A stretch of DNA of 47,854 nt from Sulfurimonas sp. MAG313. GTDB taxonomy: Bacteria; Campylobacterota; Campylobacteria; Campylobacterales; Sulfurimonadaceae. The stretch covers positions 1 to 47,854 of the forward strand of contig NZ_JAEMVE010000018.1 of NCBI RefSeq assembly GCF_029216045.1, in the 5' to 3' direction. The stretch's first letter is position 1; the number at the start of each line of letters is the position of its first letter. Positions 33,731-42,189 of this stretch are shown piece by piece. Position numbers and translations under genes: made by a program. The notes below the pieces were generated by a model. That model was not told the origin of the DNA and did no database searches. It worked only from the letters and a program-made list of their open reading frames with translations.

Positions 33731-33749
33731 GGACTGCTGTTCACCCAGT

Positions 33750-33814
33750 AAAAAGTTTCAGGTGAAGCCGCATAAGCGCGTTTACGCAGGTTTAAAACTT
33801 ATCGTAGTTTTACA
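33750..33814. repeat. 65-bp direct repeat, copy 1
   Basis: This is identical to 33844-33908 over 65 bases. It begins AAAAAGTTTCAGGTGAAGCC, has a GC-rich centre with mini-hairpins (CGC-ATAA-GCG; GCG-TTTA-CGC) and an AT hairpin (TAAAACT-TATCGT-AGTTTTA, 33793-33812). Its base composition differs from its surroundings. It ends where the similarity to the nth 3' end stops, and looks like a dispersed intergenic element. Confidence 0.85.
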
Positions 33815-33843
33815 AAACTAACCATGGTGGTTTTTACGAAGTG

Positions 33844-33908
33844 AAAAAGTTTCAGGTGAAGCCGCATAAGCGCGTTTACGCAGGTTTAAAACTTATCGTA
33901 GTTTTACA
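33844..33908. repeat. 65-bp direct repeat, copy 2, overlapping the 3' end of nth
   Basis: Perfect copy of 33750-33814, 94 bp downstream of it, with an unrelated 29-bp spacer. Bases 33876-33908 encode the last ten residues and stop of nth (KTTISFKPA and the Cys before), so the element supplies the C-terminus of that protein. Confidence 0.85.
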
Positions 33909-34532
33909 GTAGGACTGCATAAAACATTCACTGTCGCATTTTGGTTTTTTTGCGGTGCAGATATAGCGACCAAATAGAACCATGCCTTGATGAAGTTGGT
34001 GTAGATTTGTTTTAAACTTCTTTGTTAGTTCGGCTTCTGTTTTAATGGCTGTTTTTTCGTCCGATAAACCTAATCGGTGAGAAACTCTAAATACATGGGT
34101 GTCAACGGCCATTAAATTAGCCCCTAAAAACTCTATCAAAACGACATGAGCGGTTTTTTGTCCTACTCCTGCTAAGGTTTGTAGGTCTTTCTCATTTAGA
34201 GGAACTTCTCCATCATATACTTCAATAAGACGTTGCGCCATTTTAATAATGTTTTTACCCTTATTATTGAAAAACGAACAGGTGTTTAGAAGGGCTAAAA
34301 CATCATCAAGTTCTGCATTGGCCAAAGAGATAGGGTCAGGATACTTTTTAAACAAGGCAGGGCTTATTATATTTACACGTTTATCGGTGCATTGAGCTGA
34401 AAGGGCTACCGCTATTACTAATTCAAAGGCATTCGTATAATTTAGCTCGGTTACTGCCTCATCATAACGCTTAACAAACTCATCTTTAATCTCTAGGATT
34501 TCTTTTTTTGTGGCTTTTTTCATAAATGGCAT
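33876..34532 (-). CDS. nth: Endonuclease III (DNA glycosylase/AP lyase)
   Basis: Nth removes oxidised pyrimidines and cuts the abasic site in base-excision repair. The helix-hairpin-helix LAGVGQKTAHVVL carries the catalytic Lys, and VDTHVFRVSHRLG the catalytic Asp. The [4Fe-4S] cysteines are spaced C-X6-C-X3-C-X5-C (CTAKKPKCDSECFMQSYC), one residue more than the classic X6-X2-X5 in the middle loop. The final ~10 residues are encoded by the 65-bp repeat. Candidate starts are ATG 34532 (MPFMKK) and ATG 34523 (MKK); neither has a good Shine-Dalgarno, and a MITE-like element ends 6 bp upstream. Length 218 aa. Confidence 0.94.
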   Translation of the reverse strand: MPFMKKATKKEILEIKDEFVKRYDEAVTELNYTNAFELVIAVALSAQCTDKRVNIISPALFKKYPDPISLANAELDDVLALLNTCSFFNNKGKNIIKMAQRLIEVYDGEVPLNEKDLQTLAGVGQKTAHVVLIEFLGANLMAVDTHVFRVSHRLGLSDEKTAIKTEAELTKKFKTNLHQLHQGMVLFGRYICTAKKPKCDSECFMQSYCKTTISFKPA

Positions 34533-34538
34533 TGTAGC

Positions 34539-34723
34539 TATTGCTATCCTAAAACAAACTTTAACATAGCATCAGCTCAAGAAATGTGCAATTGTAGTTT
34601 TGAAATGTCGAAGGAGTTACCAGTAGCTTTGAGATATTAGGGAGTTACAAGTGTGCACATAATGCTTAACAAGCCACATATCTGACTTACTGCTATATTG
34701 AAATTTGCTTTGGGATAGCAATA
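34539..34723. mobile_element. MITE-like element, 185 bp, with 33-bp terminal inverted repeats
   Basis: The gap 34533-34847 (315 bp) is mostly this element. Its left end (34539-34571, TATTGCTATCCTAAAACAAA...) matches the complement of its right end (34691-34723) at 28 of 33 positions, and all five differences are transitions. The outermost 11 bp are perfect. TA at both outer ends would fit a TA-target transposase (IS630/Tc1 type), though TA also belongs to the repeats. There is no coding capacity; inside, GGAGTTAC occurs twice (near 34613 and 34641). Confidence 0.6.
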
Positions 34724-34753
34724 AGAGTATCTGTGTAACGCTTAAACCAATAA

Positions 34754-34805
34754 ATCACGTGATATAGGTATAAAGTAGGCTATTTAACTCCACTTTAATT
34801 ATAAT
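34754..34805 (+). promoter_or_regulatory. Promoter and palindrome before the tandem histidine kinases
   Basis: ATCACGTGAT (34754-34763), a perfect 10-bp palindrome, is centred about 41 bp upstream of TATAAT (34800-34805). AAGGA and the ATG at 34848 follow. No clear -35 hexamer is seen. Confidence 0.45.
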
Positions 34806-34847
34806 ATATGATAATAACTAATTAATTAACAATTTCAAGGACCTTAT

Positions 34848-36812
34848 ATGGCATCACTCTTTTCATGGTTTAGCTCAAAACTCAAAAATCAAGAACCAAC
34901 CGCGTCGATTACGGCCTCAATGGAAAAAGACGGATTTGTTTCAAAAGAGCTTTTTTATGAGATTTTAGACTTAGAAACGAATGCTATTTTATTTTTTACA
35001 AAAGATGAAGGTTGGATAGGGGCAAATAAAGCCTTTTTTAACAGATTTGACTTTGATAATATCGCGGACTTTCGAAACAAACACGAAAGTATTCGTGAAC
35101 TCTTTATTGAAGAAAGCGAAGAAGTATTTACCGAATATGACAAGTCCTGGTTGGATTATATCCGTATCCATAAAGAAAATGGTTACCGAGTTGTTCTCAT
35201 TGATAAAGATGAGATGGAAATACCCTGTAGAACGAAGGCTCGAAAGATTCGTCAAGCAGGAAAAGACTTATATGTTTTAGAACTTGAAGATATTTCAGAG
35301 TTAGAAGAAGCACGATATAAAACCGAAGAAGTTGAGCGTTTAAAAAGCAAGTTCTTATCTAATATAGGACATGAATTTAGAACACCTATGAATGGAATCT
35401 TAGGTTTTATAGAGTTGATGGAAAAAAACAATGCAGACCATCAGCAAAGTGAATATCTTCAAATGATTAATATATCAGCGCGTAATCTTATGTCAAACAT
35501 TGAGTCTCTTTTAGACTTGGCTCAAATGCAAGGGGGACGTTTAAAGCTTAATGAGGCTGAATTTAATCCTATCGCCGAAATGGAAGAATTAGCAAAACTA
35601 CACGCTGTTGAAGGACGAAATAAAGGCATACATACATATTTCTACATAGATCCTAAGCTTCCTCAATATATGACAGGCGATCTTAGAAAACTAAAACAAA
35701 TTTTAAATAATCTTATAAATAATGCTTTGAAGTTCACCAAGCGCGGTGGAAAAGTTATGGTAGAAATCAAGCTTGTCCACCGAAATAATGATGGTACGTG
35801 TACTATTGGATTTGGTGTTAAAGATACAGGTAAGGGTATTTTAAAAGAACACTTGGCTCTGATTACTGAGCCTTTTGTAGCGGGAGATCAAGCAGATAAT
35901 CGTTTAGGTGTTGGACTGAGCCTTTCACATGGGCTCATTAAAATGATGGGTGGAGATTTAAGAATTCAGTCAGAAGTTGAAAAAGGGTCCTCCTTTAGCT
36001 TCGCCTTAAGATTTGCATGTTCGGATGCTCAATCTTTTCAAGTGGTCCAAAACTGTACGGCTAAGGTTGTTTTACTCGATGAAAGTAGAGTTGAAGATGC
36101 CAATCAACTGACTATGTACCTACGTTCTTTTTCTATGAATGTCGTCAAAGTTAATCAAATTGATGATAAAATTTATCAAGAAACAGATTTGGTTTATTTA
36201 GTAGCTTCCCAAGATAAGCCAGGATGGAGGCTAAGCCTTTCAAGTTTGCAGAAAAAAGGCAAAACTATCTTAGTGATTAACCCAGGAGAACAGGTTCAAA
36301 CTAAGATGGCTCATGTGATTGACCATACCTTTGTAAAGCCGATGTTGCCTTCAAAAATTGCTAATCACCTTGCTAAAATATTACGTTTACCAAAGTCATC
36401 TCCATCTCTTCAAGAAACACAAGATCATGATGTAGAGCTAAAGGCATTAGTAGTTGAAGATAATCTAATTAATCAACGACTTATTAAAATCTTATTACAA
36501 GAATATAATTTAAAGGTCAGCACAGCAGGAGATGGAGAAGAAGCCGTAAACTTATGTGTTAATAATGAATACAATATCGTATTTATGGATATCGACATGC
36601 CTGTAAAAGATGGAATCTTAGCGACTCAAGAGATTAAGCAACAACGAAATCCAAGTATGCCACATATGCCAATTGTTGCCTTAACGGCCCTAGCTATGGA
36701 AGGCGACAGAGAACATATCTTAGAAGAGGGCTTGGATGATTATTTATCAAAGCCTTTAACACGAGAAAAATTAGAATATGTTTTGCATAAACATTTGCGT
36801 ATAAATGTATAA
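34848..36812 (+). CDS. Hybrid sensor histidine kinase/response regulator (paralogue 1)
   Basis: This 654-aa cytoplasmic protein has no membrane helices. Order: PAS-like sensor (~35-150, TNAILFFTKDEGWIGANKAF), a short coiled helix, HisKA with His175 (GHEFRTPMNGILGF), HATPase_c (NNLINNALKFTKRGG, KDTGKGI, GVGLSLSHGLIKMMGG), a degenerate receiver (~403-510; keeps HTFVKPML but has no phospho-Asp), and a real receiver (~533-650) with Asp581 in FMDIDMPVKDG and Lys in LSKPL. The next gene has the same layout, so they arose by duplication. The final output protein is unknown; signal would pass by phosphorelay. AAGGA lies 7 bases before ATG. Confidence 0.93.
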   Translation: MASLFSWFSSKLKNQEPTASITASMEKDGFVSKELFYEILDLETNAILFFTKDEGWIGANKAFFNRFDFDNIADFRNKHESIRELFIEESEEVFTEYDKSWLDYIRIHKENGYRVVLIDKDEMEIPCRTKARKIRQAGKDLYVLELEDISELEEARYKTEEVERLKSKFLSNIGHEFRTPMNGILGFIELMEKNNADHQQSEYLQMINISARNLMSNIESLLDLAQMQGGRLKLNEAEFNPIAEMEELAKLHAVEGRNKGIHTYFYIDPKLPQYMTGDLRKLKQILNNLINNALKFTKRGGKVMVEIKLVHRNNDGTCTIGFGVKDTGKGILKEHLALITEPFVAGDQADNRLGVGLSLSHGLIKMMGGDLRIQSEVEKGSSFSFALRFACSDAQSFQVVQNCTAKVVLLDESRVEDANQLTMYLRSFSMNVVKVNQIDDKIYQETDLVYLVASQDKPGWRLSLSSLQKKGKTILVINPGEQVQTKMAHVIDHTFVKPMLPSKIANHLAKILRLPKSSPSLQETQDHDVELKALVVEDNLINQRLIKILLQEYNLKVSTAGDGEEAVNLCVNNEYNIVFMDIDMPVKDGILATQEIKQQRNPSMPHMPIVALTALAMEGDREHILEEGLDDYLSKPLTREKLEYVLHKHLRINV

Positions 36813-36842
36813 AGATGTTTAAGATGAATTCAGGGATTGTGT

Positions 36843-38789
36843 ATGCATGAGCTAAAAACACACTTACCTCAAAGTGTGACAAACTTTACTGAAGAGATTT
36901 TGGAACTTGAAAGTGCTATTGTTTTAGTCATAGATCGAAAGGTTGGGGTTGTAGGGGCAAATTCTTCTTTTGCAACCTGTTTGCCTTTTAAGCACTTAAA
37001 AGACTTTTCTAAAAAACATAGAGATATTTCAGAACTATTTATCCCGACACAGGGTACTTTAAGTGCGCATAAACCTTTTGCTTGGCTCTTTGAAGTTTTG
37101 CGCGATGCACGTAAAACGCACAAGGTTAAAATGCTTGGAGAAGATGGAAAAAAACATCTTTTTGAAGTTAAGGTAAAAGAGGTAACAGCAGAGGGTAAAA
37201 ACCTTTTTATTGCTCAGTTTGATGATGTTTCAGCCTTTGAAAAAGCCAAACGTGCTCAAAAATATTTCGAGGAATTTAAACAAAAATTCTTAACCTCTAT
37301 GTCCCATGAATTTAGAACACCTATGAATGGAATTATCGGTTTTGTTGAGCTTTTAGAACGTACAGATACTAACCGTATTCAAAAAGAGTATGTAAACTTA
37401 ATTTCTTATTCCGCCCAAACAATGATGCATAATGTTGAAAACCTTTTAGAGTTGGCTCAAATAGAAAGTGGCCAAATCCATTTGAACGAACAACCTACCA
37501 ACTTAATTTCATTAATGGAAGCTTTTTCTACTGAATTTTATGATGAAGCCATAGCTAAAAACTTGCAACTAATGTTTTTTATTGATCCCTTGCTCCCACA
37601 AGAAGTAATAGCAGATCAAAATAAGATTAAAAAAGTATTAGCAAATCTAGTTAAAAATTCTATCAAATATACCAATGAAAAAGGGCAGGTGTATGTTGAA
37701 ATACGCGCTAATAGTTCAGAAGTAAAAGGGACAATATCGGTAGAATACGCGGTAACAGATACCGGTGTTGGTATTGATCATAACAGACTTTCTACTATTA
37801 TCCGTCCTTTTGCCTCGGCTAAAGATAACCAGTCTCAAGGTAAAGATGGTTTAGGAGTTGGCCTTTCGGTTTGTTACAAATTAACTGAGATGATGCAGTC
37901 TAAGTTAAAGGTTGCAACTGAGGTTGGAAAGGGCTCTCGTTTTAGTTTTTCAGTGATACATAAAACAAAACATGAGCCATCTTTTGAATTTGTTAAAGGG
38001 TCTAGAGTTGCTATTTGGGCGGAAGACCATTACACTATTTTGTATTCGAAACTTTTAAAAGAATATTTAAAACATTTTGCTATTGATGTGGTGGAAATTG
38101 ATGGACTTGTAAATAAAGAGCTGAAAAATTGTGATGCTGTCTTTATAGTGACAGACCACCTTTCTTCTTCTCGAGTCAAGTCTATAAAAGCGCATTATAA
38201 AAACCTTCAAATAGTACCGGTGATAAATACAAGTTTTGAAAGAAAATTTTCTAGTATTAATGCTGAAGTGTCTGATATCTTAGTGAAGCCACTGCTTCCA
38301 AACAAGATTTATGAAACACTTAATGTAATATGGAAAAAGGTACCGGCTGAGTTGTTACGAAAGGTTCAGCTTAAACCTCAAAAACAAAAAAAACCATTGT
38401 TAAATTTAACGGTTTTAGTTGTAGAAGATAACCCAATCAATCTTAAATTAATAGAAACCCTTTTATCCCAATATAAACTAAGGGTGAAAACGGTGGTTAA
38501 TGGTAAAGAGGCCGTAGATGTTTTTGATAGAAAAGAAGAATTTGATTTGGTGTTCATGGATATTGATATGCCAATAATGGATGGAATTACCGCAACACGT
38601 ATGATAAAAGAGATAGAAAAAAGAGACAATAGAGTGCATACACCAATTATTGCCTTAACCGCCCATGGACTCTCAGGTGATAGAGAAAGAATTATAGGTG
38701 CAGGACTTGATGATCACTTTCCAAAACCACTAGACCGTGCAAAATTAGAACAAGTTTTGAACCAATACTTAGATTTAGAGATTAACTAA
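36843..38789 (+). CDS. Hybrid sensor histidine kinase/response regulator (paralogue 2)
   Basis: The start is ATG 36843, with AGGGA 6 bases before it; an in-frame TTG at 36837 directly abuts that site and is unlikely. The 648-aa protein has the same architecture as its neighbour: PAS-like region (AIVLVIDRKVGVVGANSSFA), HisKA (MSHEFRTPMNGIIGFVELLE), HATPase (NLVKNSIKYTNEKGQ, TDTGVGI, GLGVGLSVCYKLTEMM), a degenerate receiver with ...ILVKPLLPNKIYE, and a C-terminal receiver (VVEDNPINLKLIETLLSQYK, FMDIDMPIMDG). The sensor parts are more diverged than the kinase cores. It lies 30 bp after paralogue 1, so the two are probably cotranscribed. Confidence 0.93.
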   Translation: MHELKTHLPQSVTNFTEEILELESAIVLVIDRKVGVVGANSSFATCLPFKHLKDFSKKHRDISELFIPTQGTLSAHKPFAWLFEVLRDARKTHKVKMLGEDGKKHLFEVKVKEVTAEGKNLFIAQFDDVSAFEKAKRAQKYFEEFKQKFLTSMSHEFRTPMNGIIGFVELLERTDTNRIQKEYVNLISYSAQTMMHNVENLLELAQIESGQIHLNEQPTNLISLMEAFSTEFYDEAIAKNLQLMFFIDPLLPQEVIADQNKIKKVLANLVKNSIKYTNEKGQVYVEIRANSSEVKGTISVEYAVTDTGVGIDHNRLSTIIRPFASAKDNQSQGKDGLGVGLSVCYKLTEMMQSKLKVATEVGKGSRFSFSVIHKTKHEPSFEFVKGSRVAIWAEDHYTILYSKLLKEYLKHFAIDVVEIDGLVNKELKNCDAVFIVTDHLSSSRVKSIKAHYKNLQIVPVINTSFERKFSSINAEVSDILVKPLLPNKIYETLNVIWKKVPAELLRKVQLKPQKQKKPLLNLTVLVVEDNPINLKLIETLLSQYKLRVKTVVNGKEAVDVFDRKEEFDLVFMDIDMPIMDGITATRMIKEIEKRDNRVHTPIIALTAHGLSGDRERIIGAGLDDHFPKPLDRAKLEQVLNQYLDLEIN

Positions 38790-38811
38790 GAAACTATTAA
38801 CTAAGCTTAAG

Positions 38812-38817
38812 TATAAT
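38812..38817 (+). promoter_or_regulatory. -10 box of the PEB4-like gene
   Basis: TATAAT lies 44 bp before the ATG at 38862, in the 72-bp gap after the histidine kinases. No clear -35 is present, as is usual for Campylobacterota. Confidence 0.45.
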
Positions 38818-38861
38818 TGTCACTATGAAAATAAAATTTTAATAACAGGACATAAAGCAAG

Positions 38862-39692
38862 ATGAAAAAAATTATTTTAGCACTAGCAACAGCGAGTGCA
38901 ATGTACGCAGGAACAATAGTTACCGTAAATGGAACAGCAATAACGCAAAGTGAAATTCAAGAAGTGTTAATGCAAGGAACGCAAGGCCGTTTTAATCAAC
39001 TTCCACCTGAAAAACAAGCAGAATTAGGTCAAAAAGTTCTTGATGGATTAATTTCAGAAAAACTGGTTTTTGAAGATGCCAAAAAAATCGGTATTTTGCA
39101 AAGTTCACAATACAAGGCCGAACTAGATAAAGTACTAGTAAGAGTTAAGTCTCAACTAGCGACTAAGGTATGGGAAAAACGTCAATTTGACAAGGTTAAG
39201 GTTACTCAAAAAGAAGTAAAGGCTTATTATAAGGCTCACCCTGAAGAGTTTTCTGAAAAAGCAAAGGTACGCGCATCTCATATTCTTGTAAAAAAACAAG
39301 TAGAGGCTGAAAACATTACAAAAGAGCTTAAGGGCTTAAAAGATGGAGCTTTAATGGCAAAGTTTGCTGAACTTGCTAAGGCCAAGTCTACAGGGCCTTC
39401 AGGACCAAAAGGCGGGGACTTAGGTTATTTTGGTCAAGGACAAATGGTTCCAGCATTTAATGAAGCCGTATTTAAAATGAAGAAAGGTGATGTAACAACT
39501 TCTCCTGTTAAAACACAGTTTGGGTATCACGTGATTTTAGTCACAGATAAACAAGAAAGCAAAAATCTTCCTTTCAAAGATGTTAAAGGTTTTATCGAAC
39601 AAAAGCTTAAGGTTGAAATTTTTAAAGAACAAATGCAAGCAAAAATGCAAGAACTTAAAAATAAAGCAACGATTACTTTCGCTAAGAAGTAA
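38862..39692 (+). CDS. Periplasmic PpiC-type peptidyl-prolyl isomerase/chaperone (PEB4-like)
   Basis: The leader MKKIILALATASAMYAG targets the periplasm. An N-terminal SurA-like chaperone region (NGTAITQSEIQEVLMQGTQG... residues ~18-125) is followed by a parvulin domain (~130-245): VRASHILVKKQVEAE, FAELAKAKSTGPSGPKGGDL, GYFGQGQMVPAFNEAVFKMK, TQFGYHVILVTD. It helps fold outer-membrane proteins. The C. jejuni counterpart Cj0596 (peb4/cbf2) neighbours fba, and here fba is 1.3 kb away, supporting the assignment. The PLP-enzyme gene follows by 3 bp. Confidence 0.92.
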   Translation: MKKIILALATASAMYAGTIVTVNGTAITQSEIQEVLMQGTQGRFNQLPPEKQAELGQKVLDGLISEKLVFEDAKKIGILQSSQYKAELDKVLVRVKSQLATKVWEKRQFDKVKVTQKEVKAYYKAHPEEFSEKAKVRASHILVKKQVEAENITKELKGLKDGALMAKFAELAKAKSTGPSGPKGGDLGYFGQGQMVPAFNEAVFKMKKGDVTTSPVKTQFGYHVILVTDKQESKNLPFKDVKGFIEQKLKVEIFKEQMQAKMQELKNKATITFAKK

Positions 39693-39695
39693 AAT

Positions 39696-40586
39696 ATGCT
39701 TCCCTCTAAGGTTGACAAGGTTAATTTTAGAGGAAAAGAATTTTATGTAAAACGTGATGACTTAATTGATTCTTGTCTTTCAGGCAATAAATACCGAAAA
39801 CTTTATATCCTCCTTCAAACACCTTCTTCTAAGTATTCAAAAATTATTTCTTATGGTGGTTCTCAGTCTAATGCTATGTATGCTATTTCATGTTTATGTA
39901 AACAAAAGGGCTGGGAGTTTCATTATTATACAAAGAACTTACCTCAGTTTTTAAAAGATGGAGCAGAAGGGAACCTGGATCTTTCTTTAAAAAACAAGAT
40001 GATAATACATGAACTTAAACATGAGGATTATAAAGATAAGGTCGATACCTTATTAAAGATAGATGAGTCTGAAATACTGGTTATTTCTCAAGGAGCAGCA
40101 GATGAAATTGCTCAAGAAGGTTTATCCCTTTTAGCGGATGAGATTACAAAATGGAAAGATGAACATAAGATAGATACATTAAAAGTCGTTGTTCCTAGTG
40201 GTACAGGAACTACTGCCTTATATCTTTCTAAAGCAGTAGATGAAAATATAAAGGTATATACGAGTATTTTAGTGGGGGATGAAGACTATCAAGTCCAACA
40301 ATGGAATAAACTTTCTAAACCACCTTATCCAAATATTTTTAAAAATAAAAAAAAGTACAAATTTGCTAAACCTTATGATGAGTTTTACGAAGTGCATAAA
40401 GAACTTTTAGAAAGTACGAAAATAAATTTTGATTTGATTTACGCACCACAAACTTGGATCCAAATGTATGAAACTTTTAAGGATACAAAGGAAGTTGTCT
40501 TATATATTCATACGGGTGGTGTGAGTGGAAATGTAACTATGTTAGAGCGCTATAAATATAAGGCTCAAAGAAAAAGAAGCTCTTAG
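39696..40586 (+). CDS. PLP-dependent ACC deaminase / D-cysteine desulfhydrase family protein
   Basis: This is a fold-type II PLP enzyme of 296 aa. The PLP lysine is Lys32 in CLSGNKYRKL; YGGSQSNAMYA is the phosphate/cofactor Asn region; VPSGTGTTALYLSK is the Gly-rich PLP-phosphate loop; the C-terminus has YIHTGGVSGN. Substrate could be D-cysteine (sulfide release) or 1-aminocyclopropane-1-carboxylate; in non-plant bacteria the desulfhydrase role is more common (inference). It follows the PEB4-like gene by 3 bp in one operon. The protein is shorter than typical family members (~325-340), mostly at the N-terminus. Confidence 0.83.
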   Translation: MLPSKVDKVNFRGKEFYVKRDDLIDSCLSGNKYRKLYILLQTPSSKYSKIISYGGSQSNAMYAISCLCKQKGWEFHYYTKNLPQFLKDGAEGNLDLSLKNKMIIHELKHEDYKDKVDTLLKIDESEILVISQGAADEIAQEGLSLLADEITKWKDEHKIDTLKVVVPSGTGTTALYLSKAVDENIKVYTSILVGDEDYQVQQWNKLSKPPYPNIFKNKKKYKFAKPYDEFYEVHKELLESTKINFDLIYAPQTWIQMYETFKDTKEVVLYIHTGGVSGNVTMLERYKYKAQRKRSS

Positions 40587-40608
40587 AAGGCAGAACAAAA
40601 GAGTAAAT

Positions 40609-40986
40609 CTATAACCCTAAATTCCTCATAAAGTTTCCAGCAATTAGTGTACTTCGCTCTTTGAATTTATCTGCAATAGCAGGAATGAAAATACTATCAA
40701 GTGTTTGTGAAAAAAGTTCTAACCATCTATTAAACGCATCTCTGGATAAACCTTTTAGCTTCATATGTGGGGCGTAAGGACTACTATTATAATCTCTCTC
40801 CCCTAAGGAAATAGATGCCCAAAAGTTGGTGATGGTATCAAGGTGGGGACCCCAAATAGGACCACTTAAATCATCTCCTAACTTTCTTATAAAGATAGGT
40901 CCAACAAGATCGTCTTTAAGTACCTTTGTATAAAAGCTAATGACTAACTTACGTAAAAGTGGTTTAGTGATACCATTATGTAACAT
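40609..40986 (-). CDS. Truncated haemoglobin, group III (Ctb type)
   Basis: This 125-aa two-over-two globin has LVISFYTKVLKDDLVGPIF (B/C region), PHLDTITNFWASISLGERDY (E helix and group III features) and SPYAPHMKLKGL with the proximal His74. The group III pattern and neighbouring fba suggest a homologue of C. jejuni Ctb, which moderates oxygen supply and respiratory enzymes. It starts 3 bp after the fba stop on the same strand, so the two are cotranscribed. It is the second globin in the window; the other (26.1 kb) is a full-length single-domain type. Confidence 0.9.
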   Translation of the reverse strand: MLHNGITKPLLRKLVISFYTKVLKDDLVGPIFIRKLGDDLSGPIWGPHLDTITNFWASISLGERDYNSSPYAPHMKLKGLSRDAFNRWLELFSQTLDSIFIPAIADKFKERSTLIAGNFMRNLGL

Positions 40987-40989
40987 ATC

Positions 40990-42063
40990 TTAGTTTCTAT
41001 CCATCGCATTCAGATCTTGAAATGCTACTACTACACGATCAACAAGAGTAACTTGACCTGCGCGTAACCATTTTCTTGGGTCATAATATTTCTTATTTGG
41101 CTTGTCTTCACCCTCAGGATTTCCAATTTGACCTTGCATATAGTCTTTATTCTTTTCATAAAAGGCTTTAGTTCCTTCCCAAGTTGCCCATTGAGTATCG
41201 GTATCAATATTCATCTTGATAACACCATAAGTCAATGCTTCTGCAATTTCTTCTTTAGATGAACCTGAACCACCGTGAAATACAAAGTCAACTGGTTTAC
41301 TGTCAGTTGAATATTTTTCTTGGATATAGCTTTGAGAATTATCAAGAATTTTTGGTGTTAAGCAAACATTTCCTGGCTTATAAACACCATGAACATTTCC
41401 AAAAGACGCCGCAATAGTAAAGGCCTTAGATACTTTTGAAAGTTCTTCATAAGCGTAAGCTACTTCTTCAGGCTGCGTGTATAAAAGTGAGTTGTCAATG
41501 TTTGTATTATCTACGCCATCTTCTTCTCCTCCCGTAACACCAAGTTCGATTTCAATCGTCATACCGATTTTATCCATGCGTTTAAAATACTCAACACAGG
41601 TACCGATATTTTCTTCAATAGGTTCTTCTGAAAGGTCCAACATATGTGAAGAGTAAAGAGGTTTACCTTCTTTTTTATAAAATTCTTCACCTGCATCTAA
41701 AAGTGCGTCAATCCAAGGAAGAAGTTTTTTTGCCGCGTGGTCTGTGTGTAAGATAACCGCAACACCATAAGCCTCAGCCATAGCATGAATATGTTTAGCC
41801 CCTGCTATTGCGCCAGCAATGGCTGCTTTTTCATTTTCATTGCTCAGACCTTTACCTGCGTAGTACGAGGCTCCGCCGTTTGAAAACTGAATAATTACAG
41901 GAGAATTTACCTTTGCAGCCGCTTCTAAAATAGCATTAATAGAATCCGTTCCTACAACATTTACAGCAGGAAGGGCAAATCCTTGTTCTTTTGCAATAGC
42001 GAATACTTTTTGAACATCATCTCCATGTAAAACACCCGGTTTTACAGCGTCTAGTACTTTCAT
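40990..42063 (-). CDS. fba: Fructose-bisphosphate aldolase, class II
   Basis: This is a zinc-dependent aldolase that joins or cleaves fructose 1,6-bisphosphate; in an autotroph it serves gluconeogenesis. Zinc and active-site positions: VAVILHTDHAAKK (His106/His109), the conserved Glu-rich stretch IEIELGVTGGEEDGVDNTN, GNVHGVYKPGNVCL (zinc His) and DFVFHGGSGSS (zinc His and phosphate loop), and the phosphate-binding KMNIDTDTQWA. Length 357 aa matches E. coli FbaA (class IIA). GAGGAA precedes the ATG; the promoter is at 42092-42097. Confidence 0.96.
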   Translation of the reverse strand: MKVLDAVKPGVLHGDDVQKVFAIAKEQGFALPAVNVVGTDSINAILEAAAKVNSPVIIQFSNGGASYYAGKGLSNENEKAAIAGAIAGAKHIHAMAEAYGVAVILHTDHAAKKLLPWIDALLDAGEEFYKKEGKPLYSSHMLDLSEEPIEENIGTCVEYFKRMDKIGMTIEIELGVTGGEEDGVDNTNIDNSLLYTQPEEVAYAYEELSKVSKAFTIAASFGNVHGVYKPGNVCLTPKILDNSQSYIQEKYSTDSKPVDFVFHGGSGSSKEEIAEALTYGVIKMNIDTDTQWATWEGTKAFYEKNKDYMQGQIGNPEGEDKPNKKYYDPRKWLRAGQVTLVDRVVVAFQDLNAMDRN

Positions 42064-42091
42064 TAAAATTCCTCTTTAATATAATGATGGA

Positions 42092-42097
42092 ATTATA
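42092..42097 (-). promoter_or_regulatory. Extended -10 promoter of fba
   Basis: The complement reads TTGC-TATAAT, an extended -10 (TGC before TATAAT), about 30 bp upstream of the fba ATG. Confidence 0.5.
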
Positions 42098-42189
42098 GCA
42101 AATTAGATATTATGTTCAATATAAAAATTAGGATACTTAATGAAAAGAACAAAGCTTTTTGTCTTTTATACCTATGATAAGGGTTTGGT

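Noticed and set aside
33750-33908. Two long repeats with a 29-bp spacer, as in a CRISPR array
   Set aside because: Repeats are 65 bp, only two copies exist, one overlaps the nth coding end, and no cas genes are present.
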